Positions 45,465-56,600 of a stretch of DNA of 64,000 nt are shown here, piece by piece. The stretch's first letter is position 1, and each line of letters opens with the position of its first letter. The notes beneath the pieces are model-generated. The model had not been told where the DNA came from and searched no databases. It worked only from the letters and a program-made list of their open reading frames with translations. Origin of the DNA: Megalonaias nervosa (taxonomy: Eukaryota > Mollusca > Bivalvia > Unionida > Unionidae); assembly GCA_016617855.1 (NCBI GenBank), contig JAECUM010003303.1, forward strand, positions 1 through 64,000. Direction: 5' to 3'. Both the position numbers and the translations under genes were made by a program.

Positions 45465-46029
45465 GTTATTGTTTGTTATGTTACAGGTATAAAAAATACC
45501 CTCTAATCAAAACTTAATGTAGTTTTTACAAAGCATGATTATCTGCTGTAACATTTTGACTGCATTGCATAAGTGTAGCTTTCAAAATTCAAACACATTC
45601 ACAAGATACAACTCAACAAAGAAACTTCACATAAAAGTGATTATTAAATTTGGAGTAACAGTCTTTAGTATATATGTGGAACATATCTGGAATGTCTCCT
45701 TTATGCTGGATATGCTTTTGGGATAAGATAATTAGCATAGAAGGGGGCAAAGGACAAATGAAGTCATTTGGTGTTGATTTGTAGAATGCAAGTTAATGCT
45801 CTTAATAGTCTTTGTCATTTTATTAATATAAATAAGTACCTGTACCTGCAATAATTGTCTCAGTTGAATTCCCAGTTCAACAAATAAATAAAAAAAGGAC
45901 TAATAATTATACATGACTGCTGAGGATTAAAATAATACACAGTGTAAGTATCATTTTGTATCAGTTTTCCACCTTTTGTATCGATATGAACATCAGTACA
46001 GCAAATTAATGAGGCACTGACATACTGAT

Positions 46030-46236
46030 GACTCGCTTCACCCCTGCTTTCATGGCACACTTTACATTTAAATGGTTTTTCTCCAGTTGTCCAATCAAAC
46101 TAAGCATTTGACAACATAAATCACACTTAAATGGTTTTTCTCCAGTACGTGTCCTCATGTGCACATTTAGACATCCATTGTAAACAAGATAAGCCTTGTG
46201 CAAAGAAAAGTCTTGCTCAGTCAGTATGAAATACAA
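46030..46236 (-). pseudogene. C2H2 zinc-finger fragment inside the MULE
   Basis: The minus strand reads GCLNVHMRTRTGEKPFKCDL followed by C and, further on, KNHLNVKCAMKAGVK. The TGEKPFKCDLC linker is diagnostic of C2H2 tandem zinc fingers, but the second histidine pair and further fingers are missing. A second, frame-damaged 'HLNVKCAMKA' looks like a repeat of the same finger. Probably a host gene piece captured by the MULE, or an older ORF of it. Confidence 0.6.
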
Positions 46237-46312
46237 CTTGCCATTGAGAAGCTATGGGACATTATTAATTCAGTAATCAAGATATATGCTGATTAAAACA
46301 TTTTTTTAAAAA
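46192..46312. repeat. Duplicated segment, copy 2 (empty site of the pogo-like element)
   Basis: It is the partner of 43428-43523 joined to 44922-44950. 'aatcaagatatatgctgatt' here spans the insertion point without interruption. Confidence 0.88.
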
Positions 46313-46605
46313 TTTCATGACTGCATGCACTAATGTTAGAGTAACTGAACTAAATGCAGAAACATAATGTAATTAGTGGAGTGTGAAATGTGATCTATTT
46401 TGACCCCATTAATTATATAACAAAACTTAATTAGTGAATTAATACATTTAATTAATAAAGGCTAATGTTTTGGAAACATGACATGGTAACAATCATTTTG
46501 TATAATGATATGTTACAGATGAGTACAACATAACTTTATATTTGGGTGCGACATAACTTTACTAGTGTGCAACTTAGTGAGTGTGAAATTGCAGGGTGCA
46601 AGATG

Positions 46606-49495
46606 ACTGATTCATATCTACTTACAATGCATGCTGTACACACATGGTGGATTATGGATTGGTCACTCATTCTGCTGGACATAGGCAGGTTATGTGGCGA
46701 GTAGTGGATATTCACTGCATCTGGTGGATTTCCCCTAAGTCTAGTGGAAATCCAATCAGTCTTGTGGAACTCTATTAAGTATTGAATTTCAGCTGTATTG
46801 ATTCTGATGGCACCCATCACAGATTTTATTGTTTTTGTTCCATGAGTTGACACACTAAACAAAAAGATGGGAGAAACTCCAGTGTCATAAACCTGACCAT
46901 GGCAAGTGTCAGTTTCATACGTTTACACATACATGCTTTACAGAGGTAACATTTCTTTTAGTATTTTTAGTGGCCTAGCTAGGGTTAGATAAGATGGATG
47001 CTCATAATTAAGAAAAAAATACAAGATTTTAAATTTCTTGGTTTTCCTCAGAAAAATTGCCTACCTGCAACATACATCTCTGTTATCATATACATGTGTG
47101 AAAATATACATACTGTTCTACCTGAAGCGGTAACTTTGTTCTTTCTCAATAAATGATATTTCATAAAAGTGCTTGTTGTACTGGTTATTAATATGTCACA
47201 GTTCCCTTTTAATATCCATACTTTTTCCAAGAGCTCCTTTGATCAAATTATAGAAAGCAGTATACAAATAAACATGAAAAGCCCACCTTTTCACAAAATG
47301 TGTAAGACATTCATGTAAGATAGTTCTAATTTATTGCATTCATCATTTACCTAAGATTTCAAACAAGAAAATATTAAGTAAGCAGTTCATTCAGTTTATG
47401 AAACTGAATAAATGTTGAGAGACATGTGGCAATAAAAATGTTTGAAAATGTAGATAACTGTAATGATAAATAATTTTGACCAATAGCGTTTACAAACAAA
47501 CTTTGTACTATTTACATGTGTAACATATATGCATGATGAAGTACAAGGGATATAATGACATGTATGTTATAATTCTGTGTCAGGTTTATGCAGTAAGAAT
47601 AATGTGGAATAATATATTGACACAATGCAAAACAAGATACACTAGCAAATGTTCTTCTGCACCTTTATCTGTAGACTTTGAAAATGACATTTCATTATTT
47701 GAAAGTATGATAATTTTCAATTGCACTGAATTTGTTTACACTGTATTCAATGCAGCTTTCTATCTATGGCTGTTCATACCATAAACAAATTGATTTTCAT
47801 GAAAAAGATTCCATTGTCACCTATTTGGTGATGGGTGCCATGAGAATCAATACAGAAACCCAGAAACTTGACACAGAATTATAATCAAGAATCAGCAGAG
47901 GAGTGACATTTTTATATTAAAGTCAGCTGCTATAGTGTTAACAATTGTCAGTCAAAAATGTCTCATGGTTTGATGTTATCTTTAGCAATGAAACATTAGC
48001 TTCTGAATAAAAATGTTGGGTTTTTTTAGTTCTTCCTTGGAAAGAAAACAATTTTGGGCTTGTAATATGGTTGGAGAAATGCAGTGAGGTTAATTTGTGA
48101 TATTTTCAAGTAAAATTGGTTTCTGGCAGTATATAAAACAAATCATATAACATTTTTTTGGCCTACAATGCAAGTCAATTGCAGCAGCACATAACTATGA
48201 CACATTTACAAGAGCTCTATTACACTACAGGCTTTCTAAAAAAAAAAGGCATCTTTCTTTGTAATAAAATGTTTTTTTATATACAAAAGTAAGAGAGAAA
48301 GCTTATGCACCATAACATTTGATCAGTGCCATACGTAGCTTTTATCGCTAACTCAGAAACATCCATTGATCATAAGAGGGTATGCATGACTTAAAGACCT
48401 AATAATGTATCCTTGCCTTAAATATTTACAGCATATTTTCTGTTTCTACTTTCGTGGTGTTTGTTTTTATTTTTGTAATCATATCATTATATATGTTTTT
48501 TTTAAGTGTTGTCAAATGTTGTAAAGCGCTTAGAGCTTCTAAAGATTAGGCGCTATACAAAGTCCTCATTATTATTATTATTATTATTATTTTTGAAATG
48601 TGTTGCAATCTTCATTTTGGAATTCATCTACTGAAAAAATGTAGAAAGAAAATTTGGTACAGTCAGAATAAATAAAATGTAGGTTAGCAATTGATTTTAT
48701 ATTTAAAAAGAAATTTAGGGTTATTAACATGCTATTAATATGCTTCTCTTTTTTCTTATTGTTCTAGTTTTGTTCTATAGTTGAATCTACTCATAATTAA
48801 CATATACAAAAACTTCATAAATTTTAATAGATTGAAAGTTGAATGAGCCAGCATTACTGAACTAATCAATTAATACCATAGGTTCACAATAAAAAGGAAA
48901 TGTGATTCCAACTTTTGAACCCAAATTTTCCACTTTCAGTTTGAAGTAGACAGCAAAATTCTACCAGAAATACCTGTTGAAAGCCATTAAAAATATTAAG
49001 CTATGTATTAATAGCATCAGTGCAATTGATTTTATAGCCTTGGCTAATGTGTCTTAGCCATTTTGAACTATCTACAAGTCTTATTGATAGATATGTGGTC
49101 AGTTCAAGTTTAATACAGTGCATATTAAATGGAAAAAGTATGAATAAGAAAGAAGAAATTCCACTTATATAAAGCTAAAACTAAACTGATTTTTAAAAAA
49201 TATACCCTATTTATTGTACTGTAAATATAATTGTATCAACCAGAGGTACCTATTTCAATATTAGGTTTGCATAATAGTAATTCTTCAGTACTTAAACTCA
49301 TTGGCAAAAGGTGCACCAAAAATTAACCCTTTATCCAGGAGTTCATAATGGTAAGCTTCATTAGTTATTAAGAGCAAATTTCATTGATATTGAATTATAT
49401 TTAATACAAATTTGTTGAATTTGGAAGATTGAATATTATTATGGTTCACTGAATATTTTCTGAACAGTGCTCAGATAGTTTTCATTTTCTTGCAG
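46606..49495. other. Upstream region of BTBD7
   Basis: AT-rich. It contains a 28-bp inverted repeat pair (46793-46820 and 47828-47855) and the SINE/LINE-type tail at 48518-48592. A BTBD7 leader exon should lie here or further left but could not be identified. Confidence 0.4.
48518..48592 (+). mobile_element. Retroposon 3' tail with (ATT)n
   Basis: 'gttgtaaagcgcttagagc', 'ggcgctatacaaagtcctc' and (ATT)8 follow each other. The GCGCTATAxAAA plus ATT-repeat end is shared by several animal SINE/LINE families. No head is visible. Confidence 0.55.
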
Positions 49496-50687
49496 GTGTT
49501 GAAGTGAGATAGATCTGATGCTTTGAAACAACACAGAATACAGAAAATGGGAGCTAATGCTTCCTTTCCTGAGGGTAGTGTCCAGCCAGGGAGCCTGTCA
49601 AACAAACCTCAAGCCTTTTCAAAACTTGCCCAGGCTTACACTGTGTCAGATACAGACTTAAGCGCAAAGAAAAAAAAAGCCTCTAAGTTCGCAACCCTAC
49701 GGAAAAAGCTTATTCGTGGGCGGAGACATAGTAGATCTCTTGACTATGGAAAGTCATTGCGAGATCTCGTATCTTCTTGGTCAGTGCGAGATTTAAGTGC
49801 TTTAGTTCAAGAGTATGAAGCTTTAATAGCTTTAAAGGAGATTACAATCTCAGCTAGTCTTGCAAGACCACTGGCCAATTCTTTCAGGATAGATTTGTCA
49901 CATCTGTTTGACTATAAATTCTGCACTGATGTTGATTTAATTTACAAAGGTGCCTGCTTTCCGGCACATCATGCTTTGCTGTCAGCTCGGAGTCCATTTT
50001 TTAGAGACTTGTTATCAAGATATCATGGATATGGTTCTCAAATTGCAGTTAAGCTGAAGACTCCAGGTGTTGATGTTGCCTTATTTGCAGCATTGTTACG
50101 ATATCTTTATACAGATACAATCAACACTGATGAACTTCATTTAGAAAATCAAGAAATTCTAATCAAATTGGCTGAGGAATTGGGAATGCCCAATCCTATA
50201 GACCATGATCTCCATAGCCTAATGGAATCTGGGGACTTATGTGATGCTGTGTTAGTGTTTTCCAGTGATTCAGATCTAAGTGATAGTGTTATGTCAGAAC
50301 GAGGATCTTCAGAGGCTATTCATAGATCATCGAAGCATGAACTTCCATGTCACAAAGCAATATTGGCAGCACGTTCACCATTCTTTAGGAATCTCCTGCT
50401 CAGGCGAGCTAGGTCAGGGGAGGAAATGACTGAAAGAACATTGCAAACTCCATCACGAATAGTGCTAGATGAATCAGTCATTCCCTGGCGATATGCTAGA
50501 GTTTTGCGTCATGCAATATACCAGGACAATGTAGACTTGTCTCTCATAATGAGAGGAAGTGCAAGCATGTGTAGTCTTAGTGAAGTCCAGGCAATTGTTG
50601 CTGGTAAAGGGCAAATGACTGTCACTGATGAAGCCATGGAAATTTATCAGATTGGGCAGTTTTTGGATTTTTCCGTTCTTTCACAAG
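49496..50687 (+). CDS. BTBD7: BTBD7 first coding exon with 51-bp leader
   Basis: The acceptor TTTTCTTGCAG ends at 49495. The leader 49496-49546 contains TGA stops; coding runs 49547-50687 (380 codons plus one base) and ends at CAAG/GTATAC. It contains both BTB domains. The second BTB carries an acidic-serine insert (SSDSDLSDSVMSERGSSEA), as expected for this family. Confidence 0.95.
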
Positions 50688-53600
50688 GTATACGAATATT
50701 GTGCATTTTTTTTCTCACTTCACCTAACATGTTATAAAGTCCAATGAGCCTATGGTATTGTCCAGCTTTTATTTTGTGTCCTATTTCTGTCAGCATATTC
50801 TTTTTTATCAAATGTGTGGCAGGGCAGATTAAATCAACTTGCCAAGCACCCGGGACAAGCACCAATTGTGGTTAGACAAAGTGAAACATAGCAAGGTGTT
50901 TGCCCACGGGCAAGTATAGCAAATTTTGTTGTTGTTGTTGTTGTTGTTGTGGGGCTTAACGCCATTTTTCAGCACACGATAGGCTATACATGGCAGCCAG
51001 TATTAATGGTGGAGGAAGAAACCGGGAAATCCCCGGAAAGAACCACCGACCCACGAGAAGCTACTGGCAAGCTTTCTCACATATCCACATTCGCCAAATC
51101 CAAGACTCGAACCCACGCAGACAGAGGTAAGATGGCAGTGATCCGTAACGGAGAGTGCTTTAGACCACTCGGACACTCGGGGCCCCTAGCAAATTTTGAG
51201 AGGAAGATGTTATGATAAGTTCATAATGCTTTATGTTCTGCAGGTTTTATCTTCTGTGAAGTAGCCATGTTTTGGGAAGTAAATGCCCCTTGTTTTTAAT
51301 GGTTAGCCATGTATATATCTCTGGAAGTGCAATAAATATACTTAAAGATCTTCAGCTGATAAGCAGTTTTTATCATGTTATTGTTTACTTAGTTAATACT
51401 GGAGAATGATACATATAGTAGAGCTGATGCACTTTTTTGATTCTCCACCCATTGCAGCGGTGCAGTTAATTCCCTCCACACTCACTTCAAATTAAAGCTC
51501 CATGGTAGAGGGTAAATTCCTTGCATGTTGTGCATCTCTACTTTGGAGGAACTAGTAGGCATTGTTGATTGACATATGAGAAGCCATTGCATGAAAACCA
51601 TCCATGGAAAGACTGAGACATCAGATTTAAAGTTGGAGGGTTACTTGCTAATAATATAGGTGGGGGTGGGGTGGTACTGCATCTGTCTTGGAGTATAATA
51701 TTTAACAGCCCCAATTGTAGCCCAGCAATTAACCATTGAAGTTTGATAATTTTCATTAAACGGAATTAAATTTATTGGTTAAACAAGACAAAACTCTTTA
51801 ATCCAATGCAGCATCCACCCAACCCTTCTACAGCACACATACGATCCATCCTTTCAGTACATGAATATTTTTTAGCTCCCTCACGTTGTGAAAAATCATC
51901 ATTGTAGGAAACACAACTCCAGCTACGGAAACTGCAAAAACTAAGTTAGATTTTTTTATCTGCACCAGTCTAGCAAATTCTCAGACTGTCAAGGATTGTG
52001 ATCGAAGTACACTTTAGTTTCATCCATGTTAATGATCATATTGTCAGTGAAATCTTATTCTTGTCTGCTGGCCTTTATGAATTCATCAGCTGATTTTATT
52101 ATCTCCAAATCTTTTGGGAGATGCTGGGTTATTGATGTACATGTATGAAGCACTAGATCGTGTTAATGAACTGTTCCATTGTTTCAATTTATTTTCAAAA
52201 TTCATATGAATACAGATAAAAAGGAACCAAAGCAGTCTGACTCCATGGCATAGGCCCATGTGTAGTAGTGCTCTTTTCTGGATAAATATTGAGTCACTAT
52301 GGAAACACTGTTGCTTGAGGAAAAAATATATACCGCTGATGGTTGTTGCTATTAGGAACTTAAGATATTAATTTGTCTTATTAAGTGAGCATTACCCTCA
52401 ATCCATTTACTTTCAAAAAAGTTATTTTTGAGGCCTTGGGTCATTTTTCAGTCTATGTTTAAATGCACAACAAGCCACCAGTCTTAGCTACCCCTTGTAG
52501 GTTTGAGTAATTCGTTATGCAGAATTTCAGCTGTCCATCTAATTCATATTAATATTGTCATTACATTATTATTAATGTATTTACTTTTTGAGCAGTGGTA
52601 CACAGTTATGACTTCCTCTTTTCCAGTTTATCAACCTTTTTGCTTGAGAAGACAATATTTCATTGTCTCAGTCGCTTAGTTGAGATTGCAAGTTTCTGTT
52701 AATAGTAAAACCTGTCTTGAAAGACTGCTGCTATCAGAGACCACCTGTCTTGGGAGATCATTATTTTTTGGCAGAAGTGGTGGTCTTTCAAGACAGGTTC
52801 TACTGTATTAATAATTATCAACATTCTATATGATGATTTTTTACTCCAGTTTATGCCTCTAAAATATCATAAAAGCCCAAATATGTGAGGTATTCATTCA
52901 TTTGGTAAGTAGTTAAGATAACATCAGAGTATGCACAAGGACACTGTTACTCATCATCTAAGAGTAATATCTACATTTTATTGTATTTCCTTTTTTTAAA
53001 AATCTTTTACTTTTAAAGCAATGTCTTAGTCTGTTGGGAAGTATTGGTTTAAGAACAGTCCGTGCACAAAATGTGCATGTATTGATGAATATCCAGTTTG
53101 TTGTTTTCTGCCAGATTTTATTTGGGAACTGGCTGAACAACAAAGAACTTATAAATGAAGGAAGGAAATTTGTTCTTCCTCCTCTTTTTGTACGCTCCCC
53201 CCCTCTGAATCCACAAAAGCTCAGAGTGGGATGCCTGTCTCTTTAGGTAGTGGGAATCAGTTGCTGGGATCAAGTTTGTCTCTACCTCCACCAGATAAAA
53301 GAGGGAGGAGCATTCCACCTTCTGAAACAGTGGCTGTGCCTCCCTGTGAGAGAGGATCAGCTCCCTCTGATAGGGAGATTGAGATCAAGTGTGTCCCCGC
53401 CGAACATCAGTGGGAAGGGCAGCACCTTCAAACCTTATGAGAGTACGCCCACTTGGAAGAGAGCAGCAGCACTCATTAAAGGACATCATCTCAGAGATGG
53501 AATCGAATGCACCCCCTTGAATGCCAAAGAGAGGGAACATTAGCGTTCTAGTTCCCTTAATTCATATTCCTCTCAAGATCACAGTAACCATTTGGTTCAG

Positions 53601-56600
53601 AGTGAGGTGACTAGTCATTGGCTCAACACTTGGTACCAGGTCCTAACCACGGAACATAGGTCACCGGTCATTGATTGTAGCCATTCCAGGGTTCTCAATA
53701 GACACATATCCATGGGTTTTGATGCTTTAGTTTAAATTTGACCCATTTTTGAGACATGGAAATTCCAACCTGTCCGTCTTTATGATGCTTGCTGATTTGG
53801 GCCAGACCATCAGTCTTAATTACCCTTGATTCGCCTATGGCATAATTTCCTACAGAGAATGTGCCATCCATAACAAATTGACTGTCTTGTGAGTGATCAA
53901 CATTTGCTAGACTACTCTTTACACTTTATCTGCCAATAATATTGTACCTATGAAAAATTTATATAAACTGGGTAGAGCTAACAGGTCACTGATGTCATGC
54001 TTAGGTGGCCATAATTATATCAAGGTTACTGATATATTGTTTTGAGATTATCTTTGACATTTATGATAGAGGAAGAAGGAATCAGTTACGATGATTGGAT
54101 TGTATAACATTTGATTGAATATTGGCATTCGTTTGCTTGCCCATCTACATACATGATTCTACTGGAAGGACAAAAATACCATTTTACATACTGTCTATGG
54201 CACATACTATTTGATAGTTGAAATCTACCCTACCGTTTTTAAAAAATGAAAGATTGCCATTATTTTTTTTATTTTTTTTTAAAGACAAAAGAATCAGTAT
54301 GTTTCTGAATTATATATCCACATTACAATAACCAGTTAACTGGGGACCAGAAATGTTATACCATTGTAGTGATGTGTGGCTGAGTAGATCATTTTATGAA
54401 GACCAACATATGTACACAATCAGCTATTAATGGATTATGTCTCTGTTGTAGTCTGGAAAGTTTAAGGCATAATTTAGAATGTTTTATGGGGTGTTATAAG
54501 TAATAAAGGGTTAAGGGTCACCCATGTTGGCTTTCAAGTCGTTTAATAAAACTCAACTGACCTTTGGCAGAGGTGAGATAAGAAAATGAGCTTGGCAGAA
54601 ACACTTGGGTAGGTATTTTGATTTGTTGTATTATTTAATTGTTATAGCAATGTTCAAGATGTTTTTTAACAGAATATTTAAGGGCAGTTGATATATGCAT
54701 TAGTTCAGTTCATGTCAGAATACTGAAACAAGTTTTCTCCCAGCGCTAAATAAACACTGGCTAAGAAATATGAAACTTGGGTATATATCTCATATCCAAC
54801 TCAGAAACTTTCTCCTCAGGATGAACTTAGCTTTGGAGGTGTATTTGGAGAGCAGTTAGCAGCCTTAAAAAAACTAGTCACAAGAATATTGACCTTTCTT
54901 GTTGGCTGGCAGTTAGCAGCCTTAAAAAAACTAGTCACAAGAATATTGAACTTTCTTGTTGGCTGAACATAGTGGTTTTGTCATTGCTTCATTCCAATGC
55001 TGATACATAGAAGACATTCTCCATTCTTCACAAAATCAAGTGATTTAAGGGGAATTCTGGACCAGAAAACTATTGAGAGCCAGTTAAATGTGAAACTATG
55101 TCATCACAAATAAGTGGTCACCAGTGAGTGATCCTGTGAATGACACTAAAAATGCTTGTGGATTTTATTTTAAAAATAATCTTTGCAGTGAACTATGAGA
55201 TTTACATCTCTTCCTATTTTAGTGAAATGTCATGCTCTGGCTCATATTAATTAATCATAATGGCTCAAAAAAGTATATTTTCATTTCTGTCTAAGCCTCA
55301 GAAACAACCTGCCACTGATGATCATTCTGACTCTGAGACTCCTAAGAAACAGAAAGTTAGTGACAATTCTTTCTTATACATGCCAACCATTATGCTTTTG
55401 CTATAATCATTGTGCTGTTTTCACCAAATTACATTTTATGCTCGCATGTATATGGATTATGTTTTGGGGTTCATTAAAAGAAATATTAAAAAGTAATAAA
55501 AGGTTGTTTTTGTCATTTTTATTATTACTCTTTAGCTTCACTCATATAAATTTGAGAATATTCTTAAAAAGATGACAGCTGTGTATGAATAGCTTGAGAG
55601 TACTTTCCTTATTTGCTATTTATAGCAAATGTATATGACCCATTTCCAAGAAAACTGGCAGGTTTCTTCAAACATGAACTTTGCCTGACAGATTTGTTAT
55701 ATTGATTAGTTAGTAGCCCATGAGTTGTGGATGTTACTTGACAGAAGATTTTACAGCAGATGGATCTTTTTGAGCTTAAAACATGTAATGATCAGAGAAA
55801 AAAGGACAAATCAGGACTGCTTTACAATGTATAAAGAAGAGTATGAGAGTAATGTGATACAGCACTCTGATGACATGATCATGCTCATTGCAGAATGCCA
55901 GTTCAGCGAAAGTTACAAAGTGAGTACTGAATATGAATAATTTTCCAGTACATTTGTATTTGTATTCTGGTTTCAAATCCATATGGATTTGTGACAAGAA
56001 TTTTCACTAGCAGCAGAACCAGGTTAGTATGTGCTTTAATTCTGAGATGTAATACATAGATTACACTTTTTATGCACAAATTATGCTTGTTTGCCACTTA
56101 TAAGCTTATATATGAGGGGGAGGGGGCATGTATGAAATCTGAGGAAAAGAAGATTAATCTCCAAGAGTTGTAAGAAATCTTAAATATCAGTTTGCTCCAT
56201 GAATTAGAAACAATCACCAGCTACTTGACTCTAAAACAAATGACTCTTGATTTTTCATTTTGATTCTTGAGATTTTGGTGTCAGAAGTCAAATGACTTTT
56301 CAGTTTTTAAATCTATTGAGAACTCTGCATTCAGTAAACATGCTCATGACATTGGTCACTGGCCACCATTCGTCAAACACCAGCCACAAGTTAATACAGG
56401 CAGATTCATGGTGTGGAGTCAGTGACCGCTTCAAAATGCCCACTTCCTGTACACTACCAATTAATCCTATCAGAGGGAGAGAGTCAACATATATGCACTC
56501 TGCTTTGAATGGAGATTAGATTGACAGCTCCCTCCCCTTCTTTGTTTCTTTTTAATCCATATGGGATATGGAGTTTACCTTTTCAGGAAAGTGATTCTTG

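Larger units (their letters stand above)
40586..46605 (-). mobile_element. ~6-kb MULE DNA transposon with long sub-repeated TIRs, hosting nested insertions
   Basis: The left end (40586-40690) and the right end (about 46513-46605, inverted) share CATGTCGCACCCTG/CATCTTGCACCCTG and several copies of 'aagttatgtcgcaccc', i.e. terminal inverted repeats of about 100 bp built from a short internal repeat. The transposase remnant reads inward from the middle on the minus strand. Nested inside are a pogo-like element (43524-44921), a hAT MITE (45306-45464) and a C2H2 fragment. No 8-10 bp target duplication was found, so the exact ends are uncertain. Confidence 0.65.

Noticed and set aside
46536..46862. 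108-codon minus-strand ORF
   Set aside because: Overlaps the MULE terminal inverted repeat and matches no known protein; kept only as an inverted-repeat observation.
50949..51215. 88-codon plus-strand ORF beginning MGLNAIFQH
   Set aside because: It is the antisense of a tRNA-derived SINE; the same peptide appears from the SINE copy at 30826-31029.
53231..53543. Proline- and serine-rich overlapping ORFs as a host exon
   Set aside because: Two frames are equally open, no splice phase fits BTBD7, and the composition matches the nearby decayed retroelement.
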